Source of the DNA: an uncultured Zoogloea sp.
Lineage (GTDB): Bacteria > Pseudomonadota > Gammaproteobacteria > Burkholderiales > Rhodocyclaceae
Assembly (NCBI GenBank): GCA_937967645.1
Contig: CALBTT010000001.1
Coordinates: forward strand, 1-7,906
Length of the DNA: 7,906 nt
Direction of reading: 5' to 3'
Shown here: piece after piece, positions 1-5,854 of the stretch
Position numbering within the stretch: position 1 is the stretch's first letter
Layout: every line of letters starts with the position of its first letter
Made by a program: the position numbers and the translations under genes
Notes under the pieces: generated by a model
Told to the model about the DNA's origin: nothing
The model's database searches: none
What the model saw: only the letters and a program-made list of their open reading frames with translations

Positions 1-4
1 ATTC

Positions 5-38
5 GTGACTGGAGTTCAGACGTGTGCTCTTCCGATCT
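5..38 (+). other. Illumina TruSeq read-2 adapter (artefact, not native DNA)
   Basis: These 34 bases match the standard Illumina multiplexing read-2 primer/adapter exactly, beginning GTGACTGGAGTTCAGACG and ending CTCTTCCGATCT. The four bases before it (ATTC) may be the tail of an index. The organism's sequence begins at 39, directly after the ligation site CCGATCT. The adapter contributes a spurious in-frame GTG at 24 that makes the next gene look as if it has a start codon. Confidence 0.97.
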
Positions 39-911
39 GAGCTGGCCGGGCTGGCCCGCGTGCATTCCGAACATCCGGGCGAGGACGGCTCCGCCCGCCT
101 GCTGGTGCAGCTCGCCGACAAGCAGACCGTCGAGAGCGTGCTGCTGCCCCGCGACGGCCTGTGCGTCTCCAGCCAGGTCGGCTGCGCGGTGGGCTGCAAG
201 TTCTGCATGACCGGCCGCGACGGCCTGCTGCGCCAGGTGGGCAGCGCCGAGATCGTCGCCCAGGTGGTGCTCGCCCGCGCTCGCCGGCATGTCAAGAAAG
301 TGGTCTTCATGGGCATGGGCGAACCGGCCCACAACATCGACAACGTGCTGGAGGCCATCCAGTTCCTCGGCACCGAAGGCGGCATCGGCCACAAGAACCT
401 GGTCTTCTCCACGGTGGGCGACCCGCGGGTCTTCGAGCGGCTGCCCCAGGGCCCGGTCAAGCCCGCCCTGGCCCTGTCCCTGCACACCACCCGCGCCGAC
501 CTGCGCGCCGAGCTGCTGCCCAAGGCCCCGCCCCTCAGCCCCGATGAACTGGTCGCGGAGGCCGAGGCCTACGCCCGCAGTACCGGCTACCCCATCCAGT
601 ACCAATGGACCCTCATCGACGGCCTCAACGACACCCCGGAAGAGCTCGACGGCATCGTCCGCCTGCTCAGCGGCAAGTACGCGATCATGAACATGATCCC
701 CTACAACGCCGTGCCCGACCTGCCCTACCGCCGCCCGGCCTGGGACAAGGCCGCCGACATCGCCCGCCAGCTGCACCGCCGCGGCATCCTCACCAAACTG
801 CGCAACTCAGCCGGCCAGGACGTGGATGGCGGCTGCGGCCAGCTACGCGCACGGGTCATCGCCGGGGAGGCGCCGGTGCGCGTGGTCAAGCGCCGGCCCC
901 CCACCCCGTAG
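39..911 (+). CDS. RlmN/Cfr-family radical SAM RNA methyltransferase, 5'-truncated
   Basis: This family uses radical SAM chemistry to methylate an adenine; RlmN makes m2A2503 in 23S rRNA and m2A37 in some tRNAs. The [4Fe-4S] motif CxxxCxxC is encoded at 183-206 (Cys codons 183, 195, 204). The two further catalytic cysteines are present: one seven residues upstream (codon 162, equivalent to E. coli RlmN Cys118) and one near the C-terminus in DVDGGCGQL (codon 834, equivalent to Cys355). MGMGEP, LALSLHTTRADLR and MNMIPYN are further family blocks. By alignment with E. coli RlmN about 75 N-terminal residues are missing, because adapter sequence replaces them; the GTG at 24 is artefactual. The divergent GCKFCMTGRDG context and short tail suggest an RlmN paralogue rather than the housekeeping RlmN, but substrate specificity cannot be told, so no symbol is given. 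The stop TAG (909-911) lies inside a GTAGGGG heptamer next to a REP element. Confidence 0.9.
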   Translation, partial: ELAGLARVHSEHPGEDGSARLLVQLADKQTVESVLLPRDGLCVSSQVGCAVGCKFCMTGRDGLLRQVGSAEIVAQVVLARARRHVKKVVFMGMGEPAHNIDNVLEAIQFLGTEGGIGHKNLVFSTVGDPRVFERLPQGPVKPALALSLHTTRADLRAELLPKAPPLSPDELVAEAEAYARSTGYPIQYQWTLIDGLNDTPEELDGIVRLLSGKYAIMNMIPYNAVPDLPYRRPAWDKAADIARQLHRRGILTKLRNSAGQDVDGGCGQLRARVIAGEAPVRVVKRRPPTP

Positions 912-917
912 GGGCCT

Positions 918-984
918 GTAGGGGCGGCTTCAGCCGCCCGCGGACTCGGATCTGGCACCTTTGGGCGGCTGAAGCCGCCCCTAC
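918..984. repeat. REPIN-like paired palindrome, copy 1
   Basis: The left arm (918-939) is GTAG followed by the palindrome GGGCGGCTTCAGCCGCCC. The right arm (963-984) is its perfect 22-nt reverse complement; the spacer is 23 nt. Each arm can fold alone (8-bp stem, TC loop) and the two arms can pair with each other. The GTAG foot plus palindrome is the architecture of REP sequences mobilised by RAYT (TnpA-REP) HUH nucleases, and the inverted pair is a REPIN. An extra GTAGGGG at 908-914 precedes the left arm by 3 nt. The element fills the gap between two convergent genes and could act as a bidirectional 3' stabiliser or terminator, though no T-tract follows. Nothing else was recognised from 985 to 1042. 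Confidence 0.9.
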
Positions 985-1042
985 ACGGCTCACGCCAGGC
1001 CTCGCGGTTTGAGGAGATTCAGCCGGCGAGTACAGCCCGCCC

Positions 1043-2050
1043 TCACTCCTCCAGCAGCAACTGCTTCAGCGCATCCGGCACGTTGGTGAGGACCAGGGTG
1101 TTGCTGGCCTTGTCGTATTGCACCGAGCCAGAGCGCAAACCGCTGCGTTCGAACTCCAGCTTCCAGTCCTGGGCGCTCGCGCGGAAGCGGATCAGCGGCT
1201 TGAGGGCGCGCTTGTCGGGCACGAAGCCGCTGGCCAGGTCAAGGGCTTCGTCCTTGAGGGTGTCGCTGAGCTTTTCGGGCGCGCTGGGGAAGATCTGGCT
1301 GGCCACGGCCACCAGGTCGAGGGGCGCGCCGCTCTCGCCCATCTCTTCCAGCACCAGGTGGGCGCGTTCGAGCAGTTCGTCCTTCTCCGCAGGCTCGAGC
1401 TGCTGGGTCTCGGCGAAGTGGCCGAGGGTCTCGACCAGCTTCTTGGTCTCCTTGAGGGCGATCACCACGTCGGTGCAGCCGAGGAAGCGCTTGAACCAGC
1501 CGGCCACGTCGCCACGCCCCTTGAGGAAGCCGATGTAGCGCTCGGCGCCGGCCTGCCAGGCACTGATGTCGATGCGGCCAGCCACCTGCAGGCCCGCAAA
1601 ATCCAGGTGCGGGCTGTCGTGGATGGACAGGTCGCCGCCGATCACGGTGCCCAGGGTCTCCTGCAGCAGGGCCACGTAGAGGCAGTCGGCGCCGAACACG
1701 GTGGCACGGGCGATCAGCACGTAGCCGCCGTCCTCCACCTTGTCCTCGTCCACGCACTTCTGCAGCTGGGCCAGCATCTCCTTCGAGAGGGTCTCGAAAT
1801 CCATGCTGCCGTCGATGGCATGGGCGCGCATCAGGCGCGGCATGGGGAAGCGGCCCTCGTCCTTCTCGAACCAGCCATAGCCCTTGCCCGGCCGCTCGGC
1901 GAAGTGGCGGCACAAGCGCTCCATCAGGCGGGCCGCGGGTTCATCCACCGGGTTGGCGGCGGGCCGCAGCTCAACCCGCGAAGGCCCCTCCGACTCGCGG
2001 ATCAGGCGGTGGACGACAAGGGCGGAAATGGCGTGGCTGGTCTCGGACAT
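1043..2050 (-). CDS. ndpA: Nucleoid-associated protein NdpA/YejK (37-kDa family)
   Basis: 335 residues, the same length as E. coli YejK. The family (PF04245) comprises abundant proteins that co-purify with the bacterial nucleoid; the biochemical role is poorly defined. Family-like blocks are GKGYGWF near residues 55-61, DGGYVLIARAT at 107-117 followed by a leucine-rich beta segment, and RYIGFLKGRG at 171-180 leading into WFKRFLGC, which aligns with the RYLTFLKGR...FLG region of YejK. The protein is soluble, with no signal peptide or membrane segment. The ATG at 2050 is supported by a GGAG Shine-Dalgarno (plus-strand CTCC at 2058-2061) with 7-nt spacing. The gene is probably monocistronic: REPIN copy 2 separates it from the small gene upstream, leaving only about 57 bp (2051-2107) for its own promoter, where no convincing -35/-10 pair was seen. 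Family assignment is firm; function in this organism is inferred. Confidence 0.93.
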   Translation of the reverse strand: MSETSHAISALVVHRLIRESEGPSRVELRPAANPVDEPAARLMERLCRHFAERPGKGYGWFEKDEGRFPMPRLMRAHAIDGSMDFETLSKEMLAQLQKCVDEDKVEDGGYVLIARATVFGADCLYVALLQETLGTVIGGDLSIHDSPHLDFAGLQVAGRIDISAWQAGAERYIGFLKGRGDVAGWFKRFLGCTDVVIALKETKKLVETLGHFAETQQLEPAEKDELLERAHLVLEEMGESGAPLDLVAVASQIFPSAPEKLSDTLKDEALDLASGFVPDKRALKPLIRFRASAQDWKLEFERSGLRSGSVQYDKASNTLVLTNVPDALKQLLLEE

Positions 2051-2107
2051 GCTGGCGCTCCGGTGCGGATTCGAAGGGGCGCGATTCTCTCATGCCGGGG
2101 GGGCTTT

Positions 2108-2174
2108 GTAGGGGCGGCTTCAGCCGCCCGCAGGTGGTTGATCGGAGTCTGTGGGCGGCTGAAGCCGCCCCTAC
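2108..2174. repeat. REPIN-like paired palindrome, copy 2
   Basis: Both 22-nt arms (2108-2129 and 2153-2174) are identical to those of copy 1, and the spacer is again 23 nt. Here the extra heptamer (CCCCTAC on the plus strand, 2179-2185) lies outside the right arm, 4 nt away, facing the 3' end of the minus-strand small gene that stops at 2197. When this element is reverse-complemented to put its heptamer first, its spacer matches that of copy 1 at 15 of 23 ungapped positions, including GACTC and CACCT blocks. It occupies most of the region between the end of the four-gene run and the start of ndpA and could influence the 3' end of the former or the 5' region of the latter. Confidence 0.9.
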
Positions 2175-2196
2175 GTGTCCCCTACATCCAACCCCC

Positions 2197-2403
2197 TCAA
2201 TACCGCATCGCCTTGCGCTTGCCCGGCAGTTGCGCCAGCTGCGCCCGGCGCAGCTGGTTGGCGGACTGGGGGCGGGCCGGCTCGGCCTGGGGGCTGGCGG
2301 CGGCCATTCCGGGGGGGATGTTGGCGCCCACCCCGCGTGGGCAGAAGCCGGTGGTGGCACAGGTGCAGTTGACGCAGGGCTTCTTGCTGGCGGGAGGGGT
2401 CAT
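2197..2403 (-). CDS. Small hypothetical protein with CxxCxCx5C motif
   Basis: I do not recognise this 68-residue protein. Its N-terminal part carries KKPCVNCTCATTGFC, placing cysteines at residues 10, 13, 15 and 21 (CxxCxCx5C), a pattern compatible with metal binding. The middle is rich in Ala, Pro and Gln, and the tail is basic (LRRAQLAQLPGKRKAMRY). There is no signal peptide or membrane span. I chose the ATG at 2403 because it lies 7 nt after the dgkA stop codon (TGA 2413-2411), which suggests translational coupling; no strong Shine-Dalgarno is visible. An in-frame ATG at 2448 would add 15 residues overlapping dgkA and is less likely. Base composition matches the neighbours. The compact cysteine cluster, tight spacing and absence of stops argue that it is real, but the function is unknown. 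Confidence 0.6.
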   Translation of the reverse strand: MTPPASKKPCVNCTCATTGFCPRGVGANIPPGMAAASPQAEPARPQSANQLRRAQLAQLPGKRKAMRY

Positions 2404-2410
2404 GCGGGTA

Positions 2411-2782
2411 TCAACCGAGGAGCACCAGGCTCCACACGGCCATGACATTGATCAGAGCGACGAAGACCGCCGCACTGCCGATGTCCTTGGCCCGTTTTGC
2501 CAGGTGGTGATGTTCAAGGGAGATGCGGTCCACCGTGGCCTCGAGGCCGGAGTTGACCAGTTCGACGATGATCACCAGCAGCACGCTGCCGATCATCAGG
2601 GCCTTGCCGACGGCACCGACCGGCAGCCACAGGGCCAGCGGCAGCAGCACGGCGGCCAGCCACACTTCCTGGCGGAAGGCGTCTTCGTTGCGGTAGGCGG
2701 CGGCGAGGCCGGCCATCGAGTAGTGAAAGGCGTTCCAGACGCGGGTCAGGCCGGTCTTGCCTTTGAAGGGGCTCTCATCCAT
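2411..2782 (-). CDS. dgkA: Diacylglycerol kinase DgkA
   Basis: A 123-residue integral inner-membrane kinase, close to the 122 residues of E. coli DgkA. It phosphorylates diacylglycerol with ATP to phosphatidate, recycling diacylglycerol left over from periplasmic glucan or lipid modification. All residues known to matter in the E. coli enzyme are present with a constant offset of five: Glu33 and Glu39 in NEDAFRQE, Glu74, Asn77 and Glu81 in ELVNSGLEATVDR, and Lys99-Asp100 in AKDIGSAAV. Three hydrophobic segments are visible (about 42-57, 60-78 and 101-121), matching the trimeric three-helix fold. It begins 20 nt after the alpha/beta hydrolase and is followed after 7 nt by the small Cys-motif gene, so it is probably read from the promoter upstream of the flavin reductase. 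Identification is secure. Confidence 0.96.
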   Translation of the reverse strand: MDESPFKGKTGLTRVWNAFHYSMAGLAAAYRNEDAFRQEVWLAAVLLPLALWLPVGAVGKALMIGSVLLVIIVELVNSGLEATVDRISLEHHHLAKRAKDIGSAAVFVALINVMAVWSLVLLG

Positions 2783-2802
2783 GGCGGCAAAAGGGCCTCA
2801 CG

Positions 2803-3600
2803 CTAGAGCAGGAAGGTGACAGGCGCATGATCGAAGCCTTCAAGGAAGCCACGCACCTCGCAGGCGAACTCATCCGGCGCCTCGAAGGGCGCCAGGTGGC
2901 CGGCGTCCAGCTCGGCGTAGCGGGCGCCGGGAATGCGTTCGGCCATGCGCTGCAGCACCAGCGGCCGCGACACCGTATCGTGGCGGCCGGCCAGCACCAG
3001 CGTCGGCGTGCTCAGGTGCGCCAGGGCGGCGCGCTGGTCGAAATGCAGGAGCGCCCGCACCGCGGCCCGGTAGCTGGCAGGCGGAATCTCCGCCATCAGG
3101 TCCACCGCCTCGTGCACCACCAGAGGGTCGGCCGCCGGGCCGACCATGGTGGGGATCACCTCGACGGCCAGATCGCGCATGCTGGCGCCTTCGTCCAGCG
3201 GGCCGATGCGACGGGCCAGGAAGTCCTGCTGCAGGGCCGCCCCCTGGGCGCCGAAGGCCGGCGTGCAGCAGGCCAGCACCAGGCCGGCCACCCGGTCGGG
3301 ATGACGGGCCGCCACCTGCAGCGCCAGCATGCCGCCCATGCTGTGGCCCACCAGCACCGCGCGGGCCAGGCCGGCGGCGTCGAGCAGGGCGGCCAGCGCG
3401 TCGGCGAGACTGTCGAAATCGACCTGCGCCAGCGGCGCGCTGCGCCCGTAGCCGGGCATGTCCCAGGCCAGCCCGCGCCAGCCGGCGGGGGTGATGGCGG
3501 GCAGCAGCCCGGCGGCGCCGGCGGCACCGCCGCTGACCCCGTGCAGGAAGACCAGGGCGCGGGGCCCTTCGCCAGTCTCGATCCAGCGCGGGGCGGTCAT
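2803..3600 (-). CDS. Alpha/beta hydrolase
   Basis: 265-residue alpha/beta-hydrolase-fold enzyme. The full catalytic apparatus can be seen: the oxyanion-hole segment FLHGVSGG near residues 18-25, the nucleophile elbow GHSMGG with Ser87, the acid Asp208 in LAGRHD, and the base His235 in DAGHLAPFEAP. A cap region of about 75 residues (roughly 115-190) separates strand-6 and strand-7 elements. Sequence style resembles the 3-oxoadipate enol-lactonase and meta-cleavage-product hydrolase group, but these motifs do not fix a substrate, so no specific function is claimed. There is no signal peptide, so it is likely cytoplasmic. It starts 4 nt after the flavin reductase stop, implying co-transcription and probably coupled translation. 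The pairing with a flavin reductase hints at oxidative catabolism or detoxification of a small organic molecule; this is inference only. Confidence 0.92.
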   Translation of the reverse strand: MTAPRWIETGEGPRALVFLHGVSGGAAGAAGLLPAITPAGWRGLAWDMPGYGRSAPLAQVDFDSLADALAALLDAAGLARAVLVGHSMGGMLALQVAARHPDRVAGLVLACCTPAFGAQGAALQQDFLARRIGPLDEGASMRDLAVEVIPTMVGPAADPLVVHEAVDLMAEIPPASYRAAVRALLHFDQRAALAHLSTPTLVLAGRHDTVSRPLVLQRMAERIPGARYAELDAGHLAPFEAPDEFACEVRGFLEGFDHAPVTFLL

Positions 3601-3604
3601 GGTC

Positions 3605-4102
3605 TCAGTCGTCCGTCAGGCGGCGGTAGGCGCCACCTTGGAAGACCAGCGGGCGCTTGGACGTGTCGCGCTCGAAGCGCAGCACCTCGCCGATGAAGAT
3701 GACGTGATCACCGCCCGGATGGCGGGCATGCTGGCGGCACTGGAACCAGGCCGAGCAGCCGGGCAGCAGGGGCACGCCATCCACGCCTTCGGTGAAGTCC
3801 AGGCCGGCGAACTTGTCGTCGCGGCGGCTGGCGAAACGCTGGGACAGCTCGCGCTGATCCTCGGCGAGCACGTTGATCGCGTACACTCCTGCGTTTTCGA
3901 AGATGGGCACGCTCGGCAGGTGGCCGGACAGGCTCCACACCACCAGCGGCGGCGTCAGGGACACGGAATTGAAGGAGCTCACGGTGAGCCCGATGGGTTC
4001 GCCGCTGGGCGCCCGGGCGGTGATCACGGTCACGCCGGTGGGGAACATGCCCAGCGTGTCGCGAAAGGCGCGGACCACCGGATCGTTCTTGGGAGCTGTC
4101 AT
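3605..4102 (-). CDS. Flavin reductase-like (FMN-binding split barrel) protein
   Basis: 165 residues covering one complete flavin reductase-like domain (PF01613), the family of HpaC, RutF and similar NAD(P)H:flavin oxidoreductases that supply reduced flavin to two-component monooxygenases. Family features are FPTGVTVITA at 20-29, GLTVSSFNSVSLTPPLVVWSL at 38-58 (the flavin phosphate and ring-binding region) and GGDHVIFIGEVL at 130-141. No monooxygenase partner lies in this window, so the client is unknown and a stand-alone oxidoreductase role is possible. It is the first gene of the minus-strand run and is preceded by a candidate sigma-70 promoter (4157-4185) and a short leader with nested inverted repeats. 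The ATG at 4102 has no strong Shine-Dalgarno, but the domain begins within about 10 residues of it, which supports this start. Confidence 0.92.
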   Translation of the reverse strand: MTAPKNDPVVRAFRDTLGMFPTGVTVITARAPSGEPIGLTVSSFNSVSLTPPLVVWSLSGHLPSVPIFENAGVYAINVLAEDQRELSQRFASRRDDKFAGLDFTEGVDGVPLLPGCSAWFQCRQHARHPGGDHVIFIGEVLRFERDTSKRPLVFQGGAYRRLTDD

Positions 4103-4113
4103 GCTGGATGGAG

Positions 4114-4154
4114 GGCCCCTGCCACAGGCAGGAGCCGGAAACCGGTAAGGGGCC
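4114..4154. repeat. Nested inverted repeats in the mutY / flavin reductase divergent gap
   Basis: An outer 7-bp inverted repeat (GGCCCCT 4114-4120, AGGGGCC 4148-4154) encloses or overlaps a smaller hairpin, CCTGCC-ACA-GGCAGG (4118-4132), and the short CCGG-AAA-CCGG (4135-4145). If the candidate promoter at 4157-4185 is right, this lies in the leader RNA of the flavin reductase transcript, where it could be an operator or a structured leader. Outer and inner stems share bases 4118-4120, so they may be alternative folds. Short stems of this kind are common in G+C-rich DNA, so the assignment is tentative. Confidence 0.4.
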
Positions 4155-4156
4155 GC

Positions 4157-4185
4157 ATTATCACCGCGCCGGGCGCGAGCGTCGA
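4157..4185 (-). promoter_or_regulatory. Candidate sigma-70 promoter for the flavin reductase operon
   Basis: Read on the minus strand, a -35-like TCGACG (plus 4180-4185, 4 of 6 to TTGACA) is followed by a 17-nt spacer and a -10-like GATAAT (plus 4157-4162, 5 of 6 to TATAAT). GATAAT is a conspicuous A+T-rich hexamer in this G+C-rich gap. Initiation near 4150 would give a leader of about 48 nt before the ATG at 4102. The -35 box touches the mutY Shine-Dalgarno, so the two divergent units may interfere. Confidence 0.45.
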
Positions 4186-4189
4186 GAGG
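4185..4189 (+). promoter_or_regulatory. Shine-Dalgarno that decides the TTG start of mutY
   Basis: AGAGG (within GAGAGG, 4184-4189) lies 8 nt before the TTG at 4198. The only upstream in-frame ATG (4108) would add 30 residues with no resemblance to MutY, so this site supports the TTG start. Confidence 0.6.
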
Positions 4190-4197
4190 TTAAGAGA

Positions 4198-5280
4198 TTG
4201 AATACATTTGCAGAAACCCTGATCGACTGGCAGCGGGAGCATGGCCGCCACGACCTGCCCTGGCAGGTCCGCGACGCCTACCGGGTGTGGCTGTCGGAGA
4301 TCATGCTGCAGCAGACCCAGGTGGACACGGTGCTGCCCTATTACGCGCGCTTCCTGGCGCGCTTTCCCGACCTGCCCAGCCTGGCCGCGGCGCCGGTGGA
4401 GGACGTGCTGACCCTGTGGAGCGGCCTGGGCTATTACGCCCGGGCGCGCAACCTGCACAAGTGCGCCCAGGCGGTGATGGCGCAGCATGGCGGACGCTTC
4501 CCGGCCGACCCCGGAGTGCTGGCCGAACTGCCGGGCATAGGCCGCTCCACGGCGGCGGCGATCAGCGCCTTCAGCTATGGCACCCGGGCCGCCATCCTCG
4601 ACGGCAACGTCAAGCGGGTGCTGGCACGGGCCTTCGGCATCGAGGGCTTTCCCGGCACCAAACCGGTGGAGAACCGCCTGTGGGCGCTGGCCGAGAGCCT
4701 GCTGCCCGAGCGTGACGTGGACATCTACACCCAGGCCCAGATGGACCTGGGTGCCACCGTGTGCACCCGCGGCCGGCCGGCCTGTACCCGCTGCCCGCTG
4801 GCGGCGCGCTGCGTGGCCCTGCGCGACGGCAAGGTCGGCGAGCTGCCCACCCCGCGGCCCAAGCGCGAGACGCGCACCCGCGAGGGGCGCTTCGCAGTGG
4901 TGCTGGCCCAGGGCGCAGTGCTGCTGGAAAGGCGCCCACCCAGCGGCATCTGGGGCGGCCTGCTGAGCCTGCCGGAGCTGCCCGAGGACGCCGACACGGC
5001 GGAATGGATCAGCCGCCGCTACGGCCTGCAGGTGCGCTCGATCAGCCCGCTGGGCGGCCTGCGTCATGTGTTCACCCACTTCACCCTGGAGATGCGCCCG
5101 GAGGCCGTCGAGGTGGCGCCGCCTCTGCCCGGCGCCGCCGAAGCGGATCACCTGTGGCAGCCCCTCGACCGCCTCGACGAGGCGGCCCTGCCGGCCCCGG
5201 TGCGCAAGCTGCTCGAGCCGCTGGCCGCCCGGGACCTGTTCAGCCCAGCAGTTGATGCTGCTGCAGGTACTGGTGGATGA
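4198..5280 (+). CDS. mutY: Adenine DNA glycosylase MutY
   Basis: 360 residues from a TTG start, close to the usual 350. MutY excises adenine mispaired with 8-oxoguanine, preventing G:C to T:A transversions. Visible in order: the catalytic glutamate Glu34 in SEIMLQQTQV; the helix-hairpin-helix LPGIGRSTAAAI at 111-122; catalytic Asp135 in ILDGNVKRVLAR; the [4Fe-4S] loop Cx6Cx2Cx5C with Cys189, 196, 199 and 205; and a C-terminal NUDIX-like 8-oxoG-recognition domain (about 231-345). The 8-oxoG-reading FSH loop of E. coli MutY appears as Phe292-Thr293-His294, a conservative Ser-to-Thr change. The start is TTG, giving MNTFAETLIDWQREHGRHDLPW. The last 41 bp overlap the 3' end of the convergent LON-domain gene, so the final residues (AVDAAAGTGG) are probably a dispensable extension. 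Identification is secure. Confidence 0.96.
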   Translation: MNTFAETLIDWQREHGRHDLPWQVRDAYRVWLSEIMLQQTQVDTVLPYYARFLARFPDLPSLAAAPVEDVLTLWSGLGYYARARNLHKCAQAVMAQHGGRFPADPGVLAELPGIGRSTAAAISAFSYGTRAAILDGNVKRVLARAFGIEGFPGTKPVENRLWALAESLLPERDVDIYTQAQMDLGATVCTRGRPACTRCPLAARCVALRDGKVGELPTPRPKRETRTREGRFAVVLAQGAVLLERRPPSGIWGGLLSLPELPEDADTAEWISRRYGLQVRSISPLGGLRHVFTHFTLEMRPEAVEVAPPLPGAAEADHLWQPLDRLDEAALPAPVRKLLEPLAARDLFSPAVDAAAGTGG

Positions 5281-5842
5281 TCTCCAGGCGCGACACGGTG
5301 TCGTCCAGCTCCAGCAGGCGCTGACGCGCCAGCGGCGGGATGGGCAGAGCCTCGGCGAGCCGGTAGCCCACCCAGGTGGCGTCATCGAAGCGATGGGGTG
5401 GCGGAAACATCTTCTCCCCGGTGTCGGCAACGATCGCCTCCAGCAGGGGCAGCAAGTCCAGCAGCGGCTCGGGCACGCCGGTCACGGGGGGCTCCGGCAG
5501 CGGGGTGATGTGGGCCATCTGCAGGCGGTCTGGGCGGATCTCCCGCTCGACGATGCGGAAACGCTCGCCCCCGCGGGTGGTGATGAAGAGCAGGCCCGGC
5601 TGGTTCATGTCCCAATCGACGATGCGGGCGATGCAGCCCACCTCATGGGGCTCGGCCGGTTGCCCGACCTCGCCGCCCTCGCGGATCAGGCACACCCCGA
5701 AGGGCGATCCCGCCCGCATGCAGCGCGCCGCCATGTCCAGGTAGCGGGCCTCGAAGAGCTTGAGCGGCAGCACCCCATCGGGGAACAGCACGGTCCCGAG
5801 GGGAAACAGCGGGATCTCGACGGTGGCCGGGGTGCTGCTCAT
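5240..5842 (-). CDS. Stand-alone LON substrate-binding-domain protein
   Basis: 200 residues made up almost entirely of a LON N-terminal substrate-binding domain (PF02190). The opening block IPLFPLGTVLFPDGVLPLKLFE (residues 10-31) followed by ARYLDM is the hallmark; FGVCLIREGGEVG, the GCIARI strand and a helical tail (about 120-198) follow. The AAA+ ATPase and Ser-Lys protease domains of Lon are absent, and the length is right for the widespread single-domain bacterial paralogues, so it is not a truncated lon. The family's molecular function is unsettled; an adaptor or peptide-binding role is commonly supposed. The ATG at 5842 has a good AGGAG site 7 nt upstream. Its neighbour on the same strand is ubiX, with a REPIN-like element between them, and its 3' end overlaps mutY by 41 bp tail to tail. 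Confidence 0.94.
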   Translation of the reverse strand: MSSTPATVEIPLFPLGTVLFPDGVLPLKLFEARYLDMAARCMRAGSPFGVCLIREGGEVGQPAEPHEVGCIARIVDWDMNQPGLLFITTRGGERFRIVEREIRPDRLQMAHITPLPEPPVTGVPEPLLDLLPLLEAIVADTGEKMFPPPHRFDDATWVGYRLAEALPIPPLARQRLLELDDTVSRLEIIHQYLQQHQLLG

Positions 5843-5849
5843 GATGCGT

Positions 5850-5854
5850 CTCCT
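5850..5854 (-). promoter_or_regulatory. Shine-Dalgarno of the LON-domain gene, abutting a REP palindrome
   Basis: AGGAG on the minus strand (CTCCT on plus) stands 7 nt before the ATG at 5842. The degenerate REP arm of REPIN copy 3 ends at 5855, the base immediately upstream, so a hairpin in the mRNA would sit directly against the ribosome binding site. Confidence 0.75.

Noticed and set aside
24..911. Complete 295-residue RlmN-like gene starting at GTG 24
   Set aside because: The GTG and the next four codons are adapter sequence; native coding begins at 39 and the true start is off the contig.
918..984. Intrinsic (rho-independent) terminator between the convergent genes
   Set aside because: The hairpin is strong but no T-tract follows on either strand; a role in 3'-end protection or Rho-linked termination remains possible.
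2404..2448. ATG at 2448 as the start of the small Cys-motif gene
   Set aside because: It would overlap the dgkA 3' end by 38 bp in another frame; the ATG at 2403, just after the dgkA stop, is the more typical arrangement.
1118..2806. 562-residue plus-strand open frame
   Set aside because: It runs antisense through ndpA, REPIN copy 2, the small gene and dgkA, has low-complexity composition (Gly, Ala, His, Gln) and no recognisable domain. It is a high-G+C shadow frame.
4108..4197. ATG at 4108 as the start of mutY
   Set aside because: It would add 30 residues (MEGPCHRQEPETG...) with no similarity to MutY and would run through the inverted repeats and candidate promoter; the TTG at 4198 has a Shine-Dalgarno and gives the normal N-terminus.
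2827..4201. Plus-strand open frames of 289 and 247 residues opposite the hydrolase and flavin reductase
   Set aside because: They oppose genes with complete catalytic motifs and show no domain of their own.
4099..5430. 443-residue minus-strand open frame
   Set aside because: Antisense to mutY, whose catalytic and Fe-S motifs are intact; the translation is compositional noise.
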